Shown here: one piece after another, positions 51,001 through 61,186 of the stretch
Layout of the letters: the number at the start of each line of letters is the position of its first letter
Numbering within the stretch: the first letter of the stretch is position 1
Assembly: GCF_000234665.1 (NCBI RefSeq)
Contig: NC_018314.1
Span: 395,130-459,129 of the forward strand
Length of the DNA stretch: 64,000 nt
Direction of reading: 5' to 3'
From: Leishmania mexicana MHOM/GT/2001/U1103
Taxonomy: Eukaryota; Euglenozoa; Kinetoplastea; Trypanosomatida; Trypanosomatidae
Program-made: the position numbers and the translations under genes
Notes under the pieces: generated by a model
The model's input: only the letters and a program-made list of their open reading frames with translations
Told to the model about the DNA's origin: nothing
Databases searched by the model: none

Positions 51001-52644
51001 TGTCTTCTTCACTTGATGACTCTGCACGATGCCGTCGTGGTGCACGTACGTCCCAACCTGTGACACGTTCGCCATCATCGCGTCGAACCAGCAGCGGAGC
51101 GTCTCGCGCTGCTCGGCATCGGCGGCGCCGACCGGCACCTTCTCTTTCATCCGGACAAGCTGCTCGGTGTTCGTGCGCTGATCCATCACGATGGGGGCGT
51201 CGATGCCGATGAGCACCTCGGTAGCATCCATGCGCCAGCGCAGCACCTGGGAGTAGCGGTGCAAGTTCGCTCCGAAGTGTACGTCGGACGCGGCCGTGCT
51301 GGAGAGGCGCCGTTCTGGCAGGGCCAGCGCCAGCTGCCCCGTCGCGCCCGCCGCTGGCTCGTCTGCTGCCACGGTAGCTTGCCCGCGCGTTTCCTTCATG
51401 AGGTACAGGGTCTTGCCGAAGAGGGCCTGCTGACGCATCTCGTGCACCTCAGACGGCTCCGACGCACGCGAGTCGATCACCAGCGTCGGGCCGATGCGCT
51501 GCACGCGGAGCGCCAAAGGACGCTCCGGAACGTAGACCTGCTCAAAGATGGTGCGCATCGCCTCCGCGCTGGACACGATGAGGGCGTTCTGCTGCATGTC
51601 CTTCCACTCCATCACAGCGCTTGCCAACATGTGCTGAAGCGCCACCCGTTGATTGCGCAAGAAGCCAGGGGCATGTTGGTGGACGTTGTGGACGGGGTCG
51701 AGCGTCAAGTAGTTGCGCGGCGGCCTGTTCACGTCAGTGCCCGGCGCGAGAGGAGCCTTCATCGGGATCGCCTCCACCCCCTCCACGCGCTGCACGTGGG
51801 TACTGTTTAGCAGCTTCGTGATGGTAGAAGACGCACCGCTGTAGATGGGGAGCGCGCTGATCCGATCCCAGTTCGCCGAAGGGCGAGCGTTGGAGGGCTG
51901 CGGGGTGCACGACCCCGGCGGCGACCGGTCACCTGACGTGGCGGTGGCGGAGATTCGCAAGTCTCGCGACGTGGTGGCAGTAAGCGCCCCACGTCCACGC
52001 TGCACCGCGCTCACGACTGCATGCGACTGGAGGGGCTTTAGCACGCTCAGGCTGCGACACGCCGTTGCATCCTCTATTGTCGACACGACCACGGAACCGG
52101 TAGCGCACGAGTCAACACCGCCGCATTCTGCCGGCGATGAGGCAGCTGAGGTAGACGCTGGCGACGCGCGCAGCAGAAATTCGAAATCCCAGCTGGATGG
52201 GGAAGCCGAGGCCAAGACATGAGCGGAAGTGACGGCCGCGGCGGTAGCAGCGGCACTGGTAGTCGATGCTGGAGCGAGCTGGATCTGTTGGTGGGGGTGC
52301 TGCTCAGAAGTGGGTGGAGTCGGCTGGCTGCCGGCTGAAATGGGCACCACCGCGGCTCCTTTTTGTGCGACCGTCGTCAAAGCAGAAGAGGTTAGCGCCG
52401 CCTCCACTGAGGTGTCGTGCGCACCGTCCCGCATCTGCTCCGCACCCCTTGCCACCAGCTCTGGGGTTTCAAACAGGAACAGCTGCGCGTCTCTTGCCTT
52501 GGCCTCCTCGCGCAGGTACTTGTTCTGCTGCCGCTGATGATAGCGCTTCACTTCCTTTCGGTGCTTCGTGCGGTGACTCATCTTTCGCGGACCGGCGTCA
52601 TCATAGGCCCGCACTTCCACGGCAGCAGGGGCACCGGACGACAT
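48058..52644 (-). CDS. EDRF1-domain protein with C-terminal TPR-like helices
   Basis: This 1528-aa protein starts at MSSGAPAAVEV. Residues 1-60 are basic coiled coil; 60-330 are Ser/Thr/Ala-rich. The conserved N-terminal domain of EDRF1 (erythroid differentiation-related factor 1) then follows in order: VQRIGPTLVID at 391-401, VLRWRMDATEVLIGIDAPIV at about 477-496, LRCWFDAMMANVSQVGTYVHHDGIVQ-type segment at about 525-550, and GGTYAVVRDYPLEYVELYEL-type segment near 590-610. The human protein reads, from memory, LRW-F, LLG-DLPIF, YWLDNLM-NVPE and NGIVQ at these places. From about 640 on, helical repeats resemble TPRs (LSRAGDALPLLHRSLRIFLP, YTKALEALHRAKSLLHAS, ALSAYTQGG). The family is found from plants to animals with no settled biochemistry. 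Low-complexity blocks sit between the helices. Confidence 0.83.
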   Translation of the reverse strand: MSSGAPAAVEVRAYDDAGPRKMSHRTKHRKEVKRYHQRQQNKYLREEAKARDAQLFLFETPELVARGAEQMRDGAHDTSVEAALTSSALTTVAQKGAAVVPISAGSQPTPPTSEQHPHQQIQLAPASTTSAAATAAAVTSAHVLASASPSSWDFEFLLRASPASTSAASSPAECGGVDSCATGSVVVSTIEDATACRSLSVLKPLQSHAVVSAVQRGRGALTATTSRDLRISATATSGDRSPPGSCTPQPSNARPSANWDRISALPIYSGASSTITKLLNSTHVQRVEGVEAIPMKAPLAPGTDVNRPPRNYLTLDPVHNVHQHAPGFLRNQRVALQHMLASAVMEWKDMQQNALIVSSAEAMRTIFEQVYVPERPLALRVQRIGPTLVIDSRASEPSEVHEMRQQALFGKTLYLMKETRGQATVAADEPAAGATGQLALALPERRLSSTAASDVHFGANLHRYSQVLRWRMDATEVLIGIDAPIVMDQRTNTEQLVRMKEKVPVGAADAEQRETLRCWFDAMMANVSQVGTYVHHDGIVQSHQVKKTMDILDSVEARMAAAALSFTSRALQWLVKQCRRDGGTYAVVRDYPLEYVELYELPDLDDSAAFVEETDKYFGCATAAAFASVGRGAAERAADGEAYIESEVSATAPPGYGIGGPPTAPQLNRFNWNFGKTCFNIGQHLFRSGDLSRAGDALPLLHRSLRIFLPSCRENLVARETVAELVRMVPALVARKLHADAAQTAAAVASNSTAGCPKNAAANCVAGLCSSPEVYRDALLLCGRFEIPLRHMFVEAGKWEGGQLMRAFFARCLLACSAAACAVVALSLEAYYCGCHHLRALRMARSEAKAKEGKAALRGAEHREEVMAAISSCTQDLLQVVVEGLVRLEEASELVGPLHSAAAAAAASTSAEAPAGTCATDESAPVNGATPVSRDGRSSKEESYPATSSMGSSRASLTERSSQPLPSATSPPHTSEPSGLKKCSRGADMVTVSASCSAVLDPRTQVDITPLRSALCELYGDVAVVAMSDAASGFSIRVLTELGRRMEARLQQYGLKLPTTLVWLTTLKADVVSLSFTALRFYGRIGTHTRRHLVKLALVYYLVGKEHHRTARYTKALEALHRAKSLLHASHKAAEDVVFGAVFGSHSMLQWADVMQLLGDVYRSVVERKLDGALGVAAATLAQPLLVGPLHDLPEDADSFFTQALSAYTQGGSDKACRSAKAYTLLLYASVLMERLAVSGVPATHAASQRIAQLIREAEELGPSTFVQEREWQMLRLFTVTSAATQDTALARAVEEVLLRTTTTTNVAASSSRVRQNPTAAMAGGGDDAADASVAGKEPYSADANVAQCGGCRRERLVTLPPWPMLLELQKALVCCAMVEREAPQSQSRPREATKVASTEAKYRGLLRWVGRAAGYLTSVLEYCKTRSELQGAAARHQWQSVLRSWREQEPGLLIHRMVSMIALRLLGVAQALLPSIKQQEARGVVKQIVCALDHAATVKAGGAEGHAAAVQQLLRGLNALLVPFVEW

Positions 52645-54662
52645 CGCTGACTGCTGTTGCAGTGGACCCGTTGCGTCGCTTCGACCAACCGCGAGAAATT
52701 CGCACTAGCGAGGGAGGCAGCGGGAACGGCGTCCAAAAGGCAGCAGAGTGGCAGGCGAAGGAGCTGCCAGGCAGGTCGGTGAACGTTTCCGCGCGTCTGT
52801 GCGAGGGCGCCTACGCGCAGGAAGCGGGAAGGAGAAGGGAGAAGACCACGCGCGTCTGTCTCCACGCACACAGACACGGACACGGGAGGCACGAGAAGTT
52901 ATACGCACAAAATAGACAAAAGAAACAGTGACACCGCTCTGTGCGTCCGAATAGTGATGGGGGTGGTTAGCAACGATGAGCACACAGATGGAGAGCTGCG
53001 TGGGAGATCCACACGGTGCCTACGCGGGACACCCTCACGAGGCTCTTCAATACCTGCTGTGCCCGTGCGGGTGTGTACGTGTATGATGGGTGAGAGGCAC
53101 CTTTCTTTTCCTTCTCGTGCTCTCACGCTCGGCCGCTCGTCGACAGACACGCACACGCACGCACACAGAGCAACAGCCCAGACTTCCGTCAGTTAGATGA
53201 GTGACGCCACAACAGGAGGCGCCCGTGCGCGTCACTGTACGTGAGATGGCTAGGGAGAAAAGGAGTCGCACACGAGGCGTAGGGAGGGGAGGGGGTACTT
53301 ATGGTAGCACACGCCGCACACGCAAAATGGCACGAATAAGGCAAAAGGAACGGGGGAGAGACACACCAAGCGGCACACACGTCCGTATCTCTCCCAAACG
53401 TAGTCCTCCGCCTGTTTCTTGCGTTTTGCCCACCGTCACGCGTGTGCGTCAGCGCGTCTGCAACCTCCTCTCGTCGCACCTCAGGTGTGGGGGAGGGGGG
53501 AGGGAATCTTACAGAAAAAACAGAGGATGGATGATCGGGGGGGGGGGGGAGGGGCGACAGCCGCCGTAGCTCCCCAATAAGTGGAAGACTGCACCACGAT
53601 GTGTATATGCGTGCGAGCGTGTGTTGGTGGTAGGAGGGTGAAGAGGAATAGTGTGTGGCGTGCCGTTTGGTTTGTGGTTGTCCTATAACGTGTCCACTTT
53701 CTCGTGCTTCGTACTCCTTCGCGTGGCCAATGGATGTGCGCGTGCAGCGATGCGCACACGTGTATGTGTGTGTGTGTATGCCGTGCGCATCAGAGACAAC
53801 GAAGTGAGGAGGGAGCATGGAGGGGGAAATGGACACGAATGTGTGAGAGGGAGGATGGGAAGGCCAGTACGGGGCATGGGCGAGAGCCTGTTAGTGGTGA
53901 TCAATGTCCGCCCACAGCAGTACATGCGTCACAACGTTGAGATGAAGGGTGCCCACGCGCGCAGCTGAATCTGTTCCGCGGCGCGGTGTTTCTGATTCAG
54001 CGCGGATGGTGAGCGTCCGACTTGCGCACTTTCCCCCCATTCACGTCATGCCTCTCATCCGCCGGGGGGAGGCACGCGTTCTTTGCGGTTGGGTGTATAC
54101 CTCGATCCAGACGCTGCGCACCCCTCTTCCCGTGCGGGAGCACGAGGCAGACAGTACATACATGTACACATGTATAAGGGCAAAGGGCGAGGCGCCCATC
54201 GAGGTCAATATCATAACATGGCAAGAGAGAAAAAGAAGAACACAACAACGGCGCTCCCCACAACTGTGCATCGACATGGAAACGAGAAAAGGGGCGCGGG
54301 CCGTACAGTGGCCGGGGCGAACAGAACAAAAGAAAAATGACATCACGGCGAAGACATACGCAACAGTCACGTGCGTAATAAACACCGGCGACGTGGCCGC
54401 TCCCAAAATGTGACCGCAGAGCGCCCCAGAGACACGGATGCCTGTGTGGCATCCGAAAACGACGCGTACGCACATATTACGAGGCGACGTGAAAGGAGAA
54501 GAGCAGAGAAACGGAAAGCGAATTACCCCCCCCACACACACACGTACAAGGCACCGGCGCTATGCACGTTGGTTGCGCGACCATTGAGAGAGGTGGAGCA
54601 GACGGCGCAAGGAAGAAAAAGGGGGGGGGGGCTGAGCCTATGACCTAATGGCGGCGCTCGCT
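52645..54662. other. Intergenic spacer between the MGRN1-like gene and the EDRF1-like gene
   Basis: A 2-kb spacer. G-runs lie at 53539-53552 and 54620-54630, and CA/GT tracts at 53146-53168 and 53761-53779. An 8-bp hairpin is at 54435-54455. About 53870-54420 is complex sequence of lower GC content without a coding-strand ORF. Confidence 0.5.
54435..54455 (-). repeat. Short perfect hairpin in the 3' flank of the MGRN1-like gene
   Basis: cggatgcc and ggcatccg form an 8-bp perfect stem around a 5-nt loop, 208 bases after the stop codon. It could be an RNA element; short hairpins also arise by chance. Confidence 0.5.
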
Positions 54663-55745
54663 CTAAAGCGTCATGACGCGATCGATATAGCCGCGGCACA
54701 GGGGGCATCGGTTGTCGCTGAGACGCAGGTGTGCGGCGCACTCGTTGCATAGACACATGTGGCGGCACGGCAGGATGGTGGTGTCCTTTTGATTTGTCAG
54801 GCAAATCACGCAGAGCCCCTCCTCATCTTCCTCATCCGTGCCAGGGTCGCGCACGGCGTCCTCGCGGCCGTCGTCGAAGACGTCCTCCAAATCGTAAACC
54901 TCGTTCCCTACCTGGAGTAGCTGCTTCGCCACCTTGCAGGTGAGGCGATGGACCCCTCGAGCCTCTCTGCCACCGAGCGAAGACGCTGGCCGCGGGGAGG
55001 CCTCCTCCGGCGCCTCCAGGAAAGTGTACTGCACAATCCCTTTCTTGCTGGGCTGCAGCGGCTGTGACCGTGCCGGCGTCGCTTCCTGCGCGGCTTTGTC
55101 GGCAGGGGCACATTGCTGTGTCTTGTTGATTGGGTCCTCCGTCCTCCCAACAAGCACCTCGATGGCGAGCGGGGCGTAGGATACCCGCTGCACCGTTGAG
55201 GTTGCGAGCGTGCTGGCAGTTTCCTCGTACTTGAGAGGCTGGAGCAGCTGAGGCAGTACCAGGGGGTTGGTGACGACTGTTGTGAGACCCACCGTCTCGG
55301 TGGTATCAAGGATGCAAACCGACCCCGCCGCCACACCACCGCTGGTCTTCAGCCGTACACCATCGCGGACGCGGTACTCCACCGACGCACCAGCGTACAC
55401 ACGCACCCGCTCCGGCGGCTGCGTCGCCGCGATCTGGAACGTGAGCGCAAGCCCCTTGGAGGCACCGACAGCTTTTGATGACGCCGATGGTGCGCTGATG
55501 AGCTCAATCTTCTGCCGACGTGGCACCGCGCACGTGAGGTCGAGCGTCGTCGCGTGCTCCACAAGGTTCTCATCGTCGTCATACTCCACTTCCACGTCAT
55601 AGAGGAGTGGCCCTCGCACACGGTCACGCACAAAATGAATGGACGGCTTGCCGAAGACGAGGTAGAAGTTGTGCGGGGCGAGGCGCAGCTCGTTGTCCGT
55701 GACGCCGGTTGCCGTCGGCTGCTCGTGGCTTGTGTGATTCCCCAT
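54663..55745 (-). CDS. MGRN1/RNF157-type RING E3 ubiquitin ligase, N-myristoylation signal
   Basis: This 360-aa protein starts at the first ATG, giving MGNHTSHEQ, a good N-myristoylation consensus (Gly2, Ser6). The middle (about 20-230) is the beta-rich domain that precedes the RING in mahogunin and plant LOG2 ligases, with NFYLVFGKPSIHF, LYDVEVEYDDDENLVEH and LTFQIAATQPPERVRVYAG. The C-terminal RING is C3HC4 with ligands C312, C315, C327, H329, C333, C336, C347 and C350; the segment ILPCRHMCLCNECA is nearly the mahogunin sequence. It should transfer ubiquitin from an E2 to membrane-linked substrates. An acidic stretch (DEEDEEGL) lies just before the RING. Family, RING and lipid signal are seen directly; substrates are unknown. 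Confidence 0.93.
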   Translation of the reverse strand: MGNHTSHEQPTATGVTDNELRLAPHNFYLVFGKPSIHFVRDRVRGPLLYDVEVEYDDDENLVEHATTLDLTCAVPRRQKIELISAPSASSKAVGASKGLALTFQIAATQPPERVRVYAGASVEYRVRDGVRLKTSGGVAAGSVCILDTTETVGLTTVVTNPLVLPQLLQPLKYEETASTLATSTVQRVSYAPLAIEVLVGRTEDPINKTQQCAPADKAAQEATPARSQPLQPSKKGIVQYTFLEAPEEASPRPASSLGGREARGVHRLTCKVAKQLLQVGNEVYDLEDVFDDGREDAVRDPGTDEEDEEGLCVICLTNQKDTTILPCRHMCLCNECAAHLRLSDNRCPLCRGYIDRVMTL

Positions 55746-56773
55746 TGGTGACAACAACGCACCGCCGCTGTGGCCCCAGACGCCTCTGGAATGCCCGTGT
55801 GCGCGCGTGCTTGGGGGCGGGAGTCTGGTGCGGAGGGGGCGACGAATGGGGGAGTGCGGAAGCCGCGAGTCCCACTAAAGCACGCAAGAGCCGAAGCGAA
55901 GGAAGAAGGAGAGAGCGAAGGACACCGAGATATATACATACATGTATATGAAGCACAACGTAGCGAAGTGCATGTGCGGTGTGCCTGACGGAGAGGGCAA
56001 GGGGAGGGGGCGCGGCGCACTAGGGATGGAGCCAAGTCTTGGCGTAGAGTGCGCGTGCGTAAAGCGATATGGCGAACGACTGTACATGAAGACGTGAAGG
56101 TGCGAGCCTGTGCGGGTGTGTGCAGGCACACAGCAGCAGCAGCAGCAGCAGCAACAGACGCGCAGAGCACGATGGCAGTAGGGGGAGAAGAAACCAAAAA
56201 AAAAATCGCTGACTTTGAACTGCGCAGTGCTTGGTAGAGTGGGGAGGGGGAGGGGAAGAGGACGAGGCAGCGGGGGAGGATTCGGGAGGGAAGGAGGAAG
56301 GTGGGCATCAGCAACGACTCGTGTGGCATGGCCCTTTGACCTCAGCACCCACACCATACCCCGTGGTGGTGTTGGGGAGACGGTGCGCCTTGATGCATCC
56401 TTCTGTTAAGGACAAATCCCACGCAGGAGCAGAAGCCGGTGCCCTTCGCCGTTCCCATCACTCTCTCTCCCTCTCTTGGTTTCTTGTTCATTGTTTACAT
56501 CCATAACCGCGTAAGACTCTAGTACACCTGCCAGCATATCGCTCTATGTTGGAGCGCGCGCACCGGGTATTTACATGGGTGGCAGCGACGTCGCACCGGC
56601 GAGCGCAAGTGGTCACTAGCGAGGAAAAGAAGAGGTGGAAGATGATGATGAAGCACGAAACCACTAAGAGAGGAGATAGAGAGAGCTGCCTTCAGCGCAG
56701 CAGTAAAGTCCCTGCACGTACTCACCTCCACCCACGCACACACTCGCGAGCGCGCTGGTCCCCGCGTGTGGGC
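55746..56773. other. Intergenic spacer between CFAP45 and the MGRN1-like gene
   Basis: Contains an 8-unit AGC tract at about 56131-56150, an A-run at 56196-56204 and GA-rich leader sequence. No coding region is supported. Confidence 0.6.
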
Positions 56774-58216
56774 TCACTTGCCCACTTTGAGGAGGGCCCG
56801 GCGATACTGCTCCGGCACGTCCAGCTCCTCCAGCTCGCCTAACTTGCGGTTACGGATCGCCTCCAGGGCTGCCTGCCGCTCACGTGCCGCCTTGCGGAGC
56901 TGGTTGCCCTCTTCAATTTCCTCCTGCCGTTGGCGACGGCGACGCTCCTCGACATCCATCATCTGTTTCAGCAACGCTACCGAATTCTCCTCCTGCAGGC
57001 GGCGAGTGCGGGCCTGGCGCTCGAGCTCCTGTTCGCGACTGATCTTCTGCACTGCCAGTATGCGATCAAGTTCCTCCTGTTCCTGCACCTTCTCCAGAGC
57101 CTTTTGGCGGTTGCGCTCCTCCACCTGGGCAAGGCGGGCCTGCTGCAGGTCGGCATGCATGGCGCTCTCCCGCTCCGCCGCCTCCTTCTCCTTTCGACGC
57201 TCCTCACGTATGTAGGCCTCCTGCACGCGGCGGGCCCGCAGCTCCTCCAGCTCAGCCTGCTTGTCCTGCACGCGCTGCTGGTTCGCACGTAGCCGCGCGA
57301 TCTCCATATCTCTTTCGCGCCGAATACGGGCTTGCTCCTCAGCGTAGGCCTCATCACGTGCCTCCTTCTGCTTAATATACTCCGCCATCTTCCGGTCTTC
57401 CTCCAGCTCCATCTCCCTTTCGCGCTGCTTCAGGGCGATCTGCTCAGCATTCGCGATGGCGGCCTCCTCCATCAGCCTCCGGGCCGCATCGATACGGCGC
57501 AGCTTTTCCGCCTTCTCCTCCATCTGCAGGCGCTCTATGTGGCGACTCATAGCATCTTGCTCTTGTTGATGTCGCTCCAGCCGGCGCACCCGCTCCACAT
57601 ACCGCTCATGTAGCTGCACCTTGATCATAGCAGCGTTGCGCCGCTGCTCCTCCATGCGCTGCCGCTCGCGCTCGAGGTACACCTTCTGTGCCGTCTCCGC
57701 CTCCTGTGCCATGATGGCGTCCATCTGGCGGTTGTACGCCGTCTCCTCCTCGATGCGCTTTTGCTTCTCCAGCCGCTGTGCCTCGCGAGTGGCGACACAC
57801 TTAGCCTCCATGATGACACGATTCATGGCCTTCACCTCATCGCACTCTTCGTCTAACATCAGCCGCGCCTTCTCCAGGTTCACCTGACGGAGCTGCGCCT
57901 CCTCGATCTCCTCTGCCGTCCGCGGGGCCACGCCGTTTCGGGCGCGATCCGCGTCAAACTCCTGCATGCGGCGACGGTGTTCCTCGGCGGCTTCCGTGTG
58001 CGTGCGTGGGGCCACCGCGGTCGCGGCTGTGCCGCTCAGACTGCCAGGGAAGCGACCATCGATCATGCCGCGGATTATATCCAGTTCAGTTTTGGTGATG
58101 ATGGCGGAGTCGCGGGGTGCGCCGCGTGCGTTTAGTTCCTTGCGCAACGCCCCATCGGACTGACCGCGGCGGCGAGGTGGGAAGACGTCACAGGTCTTGC
58201 TGGTAAAGAAGGACAT
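56774..58216 (-). CDS. CFAP45: CFAP45 (CCDC19) flagellar doublet inner protein
   Basis: This 480-aa protein starts at MSFFTSKTCDVF. Residues 1-95 are an extended N-terminus with IITKTELDIIRGMIDG. From about 100 the chain is almost continuous helix, rich in Glu, Arg and Gln (trichohyalin/plectin-homology type), including DECDEVKAMNRVIMEAKC and REAQRLEKQKRIEEE, which match the characteristic EIK-x-x-N-x-x-I-x-x-AKC-x-x-R-D-AQ segment of CFAP45 as I remember it. The length agrees with the family. CFAP45 lies inside the B-tubule of axonemal doublets and binds tubulin. The last residues (LDVPEQYRRALLKVGK) form a short conserved tail. Confidence 0.9.
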   Translation of the reverse strand: MSFFTSKTCDVFPPRRRGQSDGALRKELNARGAPRDSAIITKTELDIIRGMIDGRFPGSLSGTAATAVAPRTHTEAAEEHRRRMQEFDADRARNGVAPRTAEEIEEAQLRQVNLEKARLMLDEECDEVKAMNRVIMEAKCVATREAQRLEKQKRIEEETAYNRQMDAIMAQEAETAQKVYLERERQRMEEQRRNAAMIKVQLHERYVERVRRLERHQQEQDAMSRHIERLQMEEKAEKLRRIDAARRLMEEAAIANAEQIALKQREREMELEEDRKMAEYIKQKEARDEAYAEEQARIRRERDMEIARLRANQQRVQDKQAELEELRARRVQEAYIREERRKEKEAAERESAMHADLQQARLAQVEERNRQKALEKVQEQEELDRILAVQKISREQELERQARTRRLQEENSVALLKQMMDVEERRRRQRQEEIEEGNQLRKAARERQAALEAIRNRKLGELEELDVPEQYRRALLKVGK

Positions 58217-59814
58217 CTCTCACTCTCTCTGCACGCCTATGCCTGCGTGCTTGTACCTGAGCAGATCACTCGATCGCGGGAGAAGAGCGTGCAGAAGAGT
58301 GCGGGGGAGGGGAGATCACGCGAAGAGTGAAGAGACGCCAACACACGAACTGAGCAAGCCCTTCTATCTAGTAAAGCCCACTTCCTTCTCTGCGTGTGCA
58401 GGCGGTCCACGCAGCCGACAGCCGACAGCCACCAACACACCGAGAACATATGGGAAAGGACAACAGGGTGAGAAGATCAGAGGAGGATAGGGAGGAGTAG
58501 CGGTGCCATTGCGGACGGAACACACTCGGCGATGTCCATACCAAACCCACGCAAGCATGGAAGGTGGAGAGTAGGGGGTGGGAGGGCAGAGCCCCGCATC
58601 CCTCATCAAGGCTGGCCAGACCCCAAACGATACGCTCCTTGCCGCGTAAAGCAGGTGACGAAAGGCGTAAGCGCTACAGGTCCCCTGTACCTTGATCTCA
58701 TCCCGCACGCCCTGGAACGCAGCAAGAGCGAGGGGGAGGTAAACAAACGCATCCTGCACAGAGTTGCCAGCGTAGCCACTGGCGTCTGTGTGTGAGTGTG
58801 TGTGTGCGTGTGCACCTGTCACTAACTGCGGCCTCCGCAAGGATGGGTGAGGGGGAGGCGTTGGCGGGAAGATTCATTAGGTAAGGCATTTCATCGTTGT
58901 TTCGCCTTTCACGCACCACAGGTGCAGACACCAAAGGGAGGGGAGAAGGGGGGAGGGAGGCAGCAACACAGCCGAGGGAAGGAAACGGCAACAGCAAAGG
59001 CAGAAACACCCAACGAAGGACAACCAAAAGAGTCAGCAAAGGAGGGAAGGTGCACGTGCACACACACACACACACACACACATAGGGCAGCGACACAGCG
59101 GTGATGATGAGGGGAGGGCAAGCATCCACAGCGAAGCCGGAACGAGCGCACGCACACGCACAACGAGAGAGAGAGGAGAGAAGAAAGAAAAACACACACA
59201 TGTAATCCCCCACATACACCAGCACACACGCCCACCCACCAAACCACACAAATACATACTAAGGCAAGTGTGCTTGTATGACTGTGTATGTGGTGGTGGT
59301 GGGGGGTCAGTGTATGTGTGTGTGTGTGTGTGGGTGTGGGTGGGCGTTTATGTGTCTGTGCCACGTGATGCTGGTAGGGTACATGCACAAGCACACGAGA
59401 AGGAAGGAAAGAGGACGCGCGCATTGATATCAACAACGGCAGAACGAACAACATGCAAGCATAGCGACGGCGCAGCAGTAACGATGGCGACCAGAGAGAG
59501 AGAGTATGCATGCATATGTGTGCTTGTGTACGCCTGGGAGACATCCAAAACACACACATATATATATACAAGCGTGCATGCACCCATTAACGGAGAAGCG
59601 CTGTCTTTCTTCCGCTCGCCGAATTCGTTCCCGCCTCTTGCTGCTGTTTCTTCTTCGAAAGCCCGTTTGTCTCCTCCATCACAATTGTTAGATTCACACG
59701 CGTCGGTCACTGGGAGTAGCCGTGTGTGTCCGCAAGGGTGAGGGCGTACGTACGCACAAGAAGCAGAGCACAAGCGGGCGTCCTTGCTGATGGAGGAAGG
59801 GCGAGAAGCGCCGC

Positions 59815-59854
<40 letters not shown>

Positions 59855-60535
59855 TGCATAACAGCTGAGGCTGTGGCGTGGTTAGTGAAGTAGGCATGAA
59901 TGGAGAGGGGGTGCCAGGTAGTAAGGCCATACATCTAAGGAAGGAGGGTGGGGTGGGGTGGGGCGAGTGTCGGAGAAACCAACTGAGGCGCACAACTCCA
60001 CCCTACACACCCACACGCACGCACACAGAGGTTAGAAACAAAAGAGCCGCACAAAGAGGGCTGCGCGAGATACGCCACAGTTGCAGGCAAGACGATGTGA
60101 AGCGCCGACATGTACCGAGAACGGCCAAACGAACATGACTGCTACGTCTCCTCCCCCCACCGCACCCCCTTCCTTGGCTAATACACACACCGCGTGAGAG
60201 GGAGGACAAAAGAAAAGCAAGAAGAGAGAATTAGGAAGCAGGTAGGCAGACACAAGCGGTGCCAACAACAAAGAAGAGGGGGCGGGGAAACCCAAAGTAA
60301 CACCGCATGGGACGGAGAAGCGAGGGCGGAGAGGCGGTGGCAGCAGCACCGCTTACATACCCACGCAAGCTACGCTCTCTTTTCCGCAATGCCAGCTCTT
60401 CAACCATCGCCCTAGAGGGGCTTCCGCTTGACAGGCAGCCGTGTCTGTGAACGTTTCTCCGTGTGCGCGTGTTTTCGGTTCTAACTGTGCCTGCCAGTCA
60501 AGGTAGTGCGATGCTGCCATTGTGGGTGCTCATGC
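58217..60535. other. Intergenic spacer between the first Rab gene and CFAP45
   Basis: A 2.3-kb spacer dominated by CA/GT tracts (58791-58812, 59059-59082, 59306-59340, 59816-59850) and GA-rich sequence, with a short TA tract at 59560-59570. No gene is seen on either strand; the open frames are repeat translations. It holds the 3' UTR of the Rab gene at 60536. Confidence 0.55.
59816..59850 (+). repeat. CA microsatellite, about 17 units
   Basis: The longest uninterrupted CA tract in the window, in the presumed 3' region of the Rab gene. Confidence 0.95.
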
Positions 60536-61186
60536 CTAGCAGCACTTGCTCTCCTTACGGTTGCTTCGCTGGCGATCAAAGTTAACGCTCTGAGAGCGGC
60601 CAGCCGCGTTGTCTCCGGCAGTCGGTGTCTTGCCGTTGCGCTCCTTCATGTCCTCGAAGATGAACTTGGTGATCTGCTGGAAGGCCGTCTGCACATTCTC
60701 CTTCTCCTTGGCGCTCGTCTCGATGAAGGCCATGTTGTGTTGCTGAGCCCAGGCCACCGCCTCCTCGCGCGTCACCTGACGGCTGGAGCGGGCCTCATCG
60801 CTTTTGCACCCCACCAGCAGACACGGGATGCCGGGGAGCGCCTGCTGCCTCACGCGTTCCATCCACTGCTCTAGGTGGATAAAGGACGGGCGGTGGGTGA
60901 GGTCGAAGCAGAGCAGCACCCCATTGGCGCCGCGGTAGAACGCCGTGGCGACAGACTGGAAGCGCTCCTGGCCGGCCGTGTCCCAAATCTGAAGGCGGAC
61001 GCGCTTGTCCATGTAGTTCATCTGGTGCATGCGAAAGTCAATGGCGATGGTGGAGGCGTAGTCCTTGTAGAAGACATCTTCGGAGAGGCGCACCGTCAAG
61101 GATGACTTGCCTACGCCACTGTCACCAATGACAATGATCTTGAAGATGTAGTCACAGTCACCGCCGGGTGTGTTGGGGTTGGCCAT
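60536..61186 (-). CDS. Rab-family small GTPase (divergent, RABX-like) 1
   Basis: This 216-aa protein starts at the first ATG (MANPNTPGG); a GTG lies two codons upstream. It has the Rab G motifs: P-loop GDSGVGKS at 21-28, switch I YASTIAIDF, WDTAGQERF around 68-76 with the catalytic Gln, and ETSAKE near 156. The guanine-specificity motif NKxD reads CKSD at 127-130. The C-terminus ends in two Cys for double geranylgeranylation, after a basic hypervariable tail. It should act in vesicle traffic; the exact Rab class cannot be assigned, and it does not match Rab1, Rab5, Rab7 or Rab11 as I remember them. Its upstream neighbour is a related Rab. Confidence 0.92.
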   Translation of the reverse strand: MANPNTPGGDCDYIFKIIVIGDSGVGKSSLTVRLSEDVFYKDYASTIAIDFRMHQMNYMDKRVRLQIWDTAGQERFQSVATAFYRGANGVLLCFDLTHRPSFIHLEQWMERVRQQALPGIPCLLVGCKSDEARSSRQVTREEAVAWAQQHNMAFIETSAKEKENVQTAFQQITKFIFEDMKERNGKTPTAGDNAAGRSQSVNFDRQRSNRKESKCC

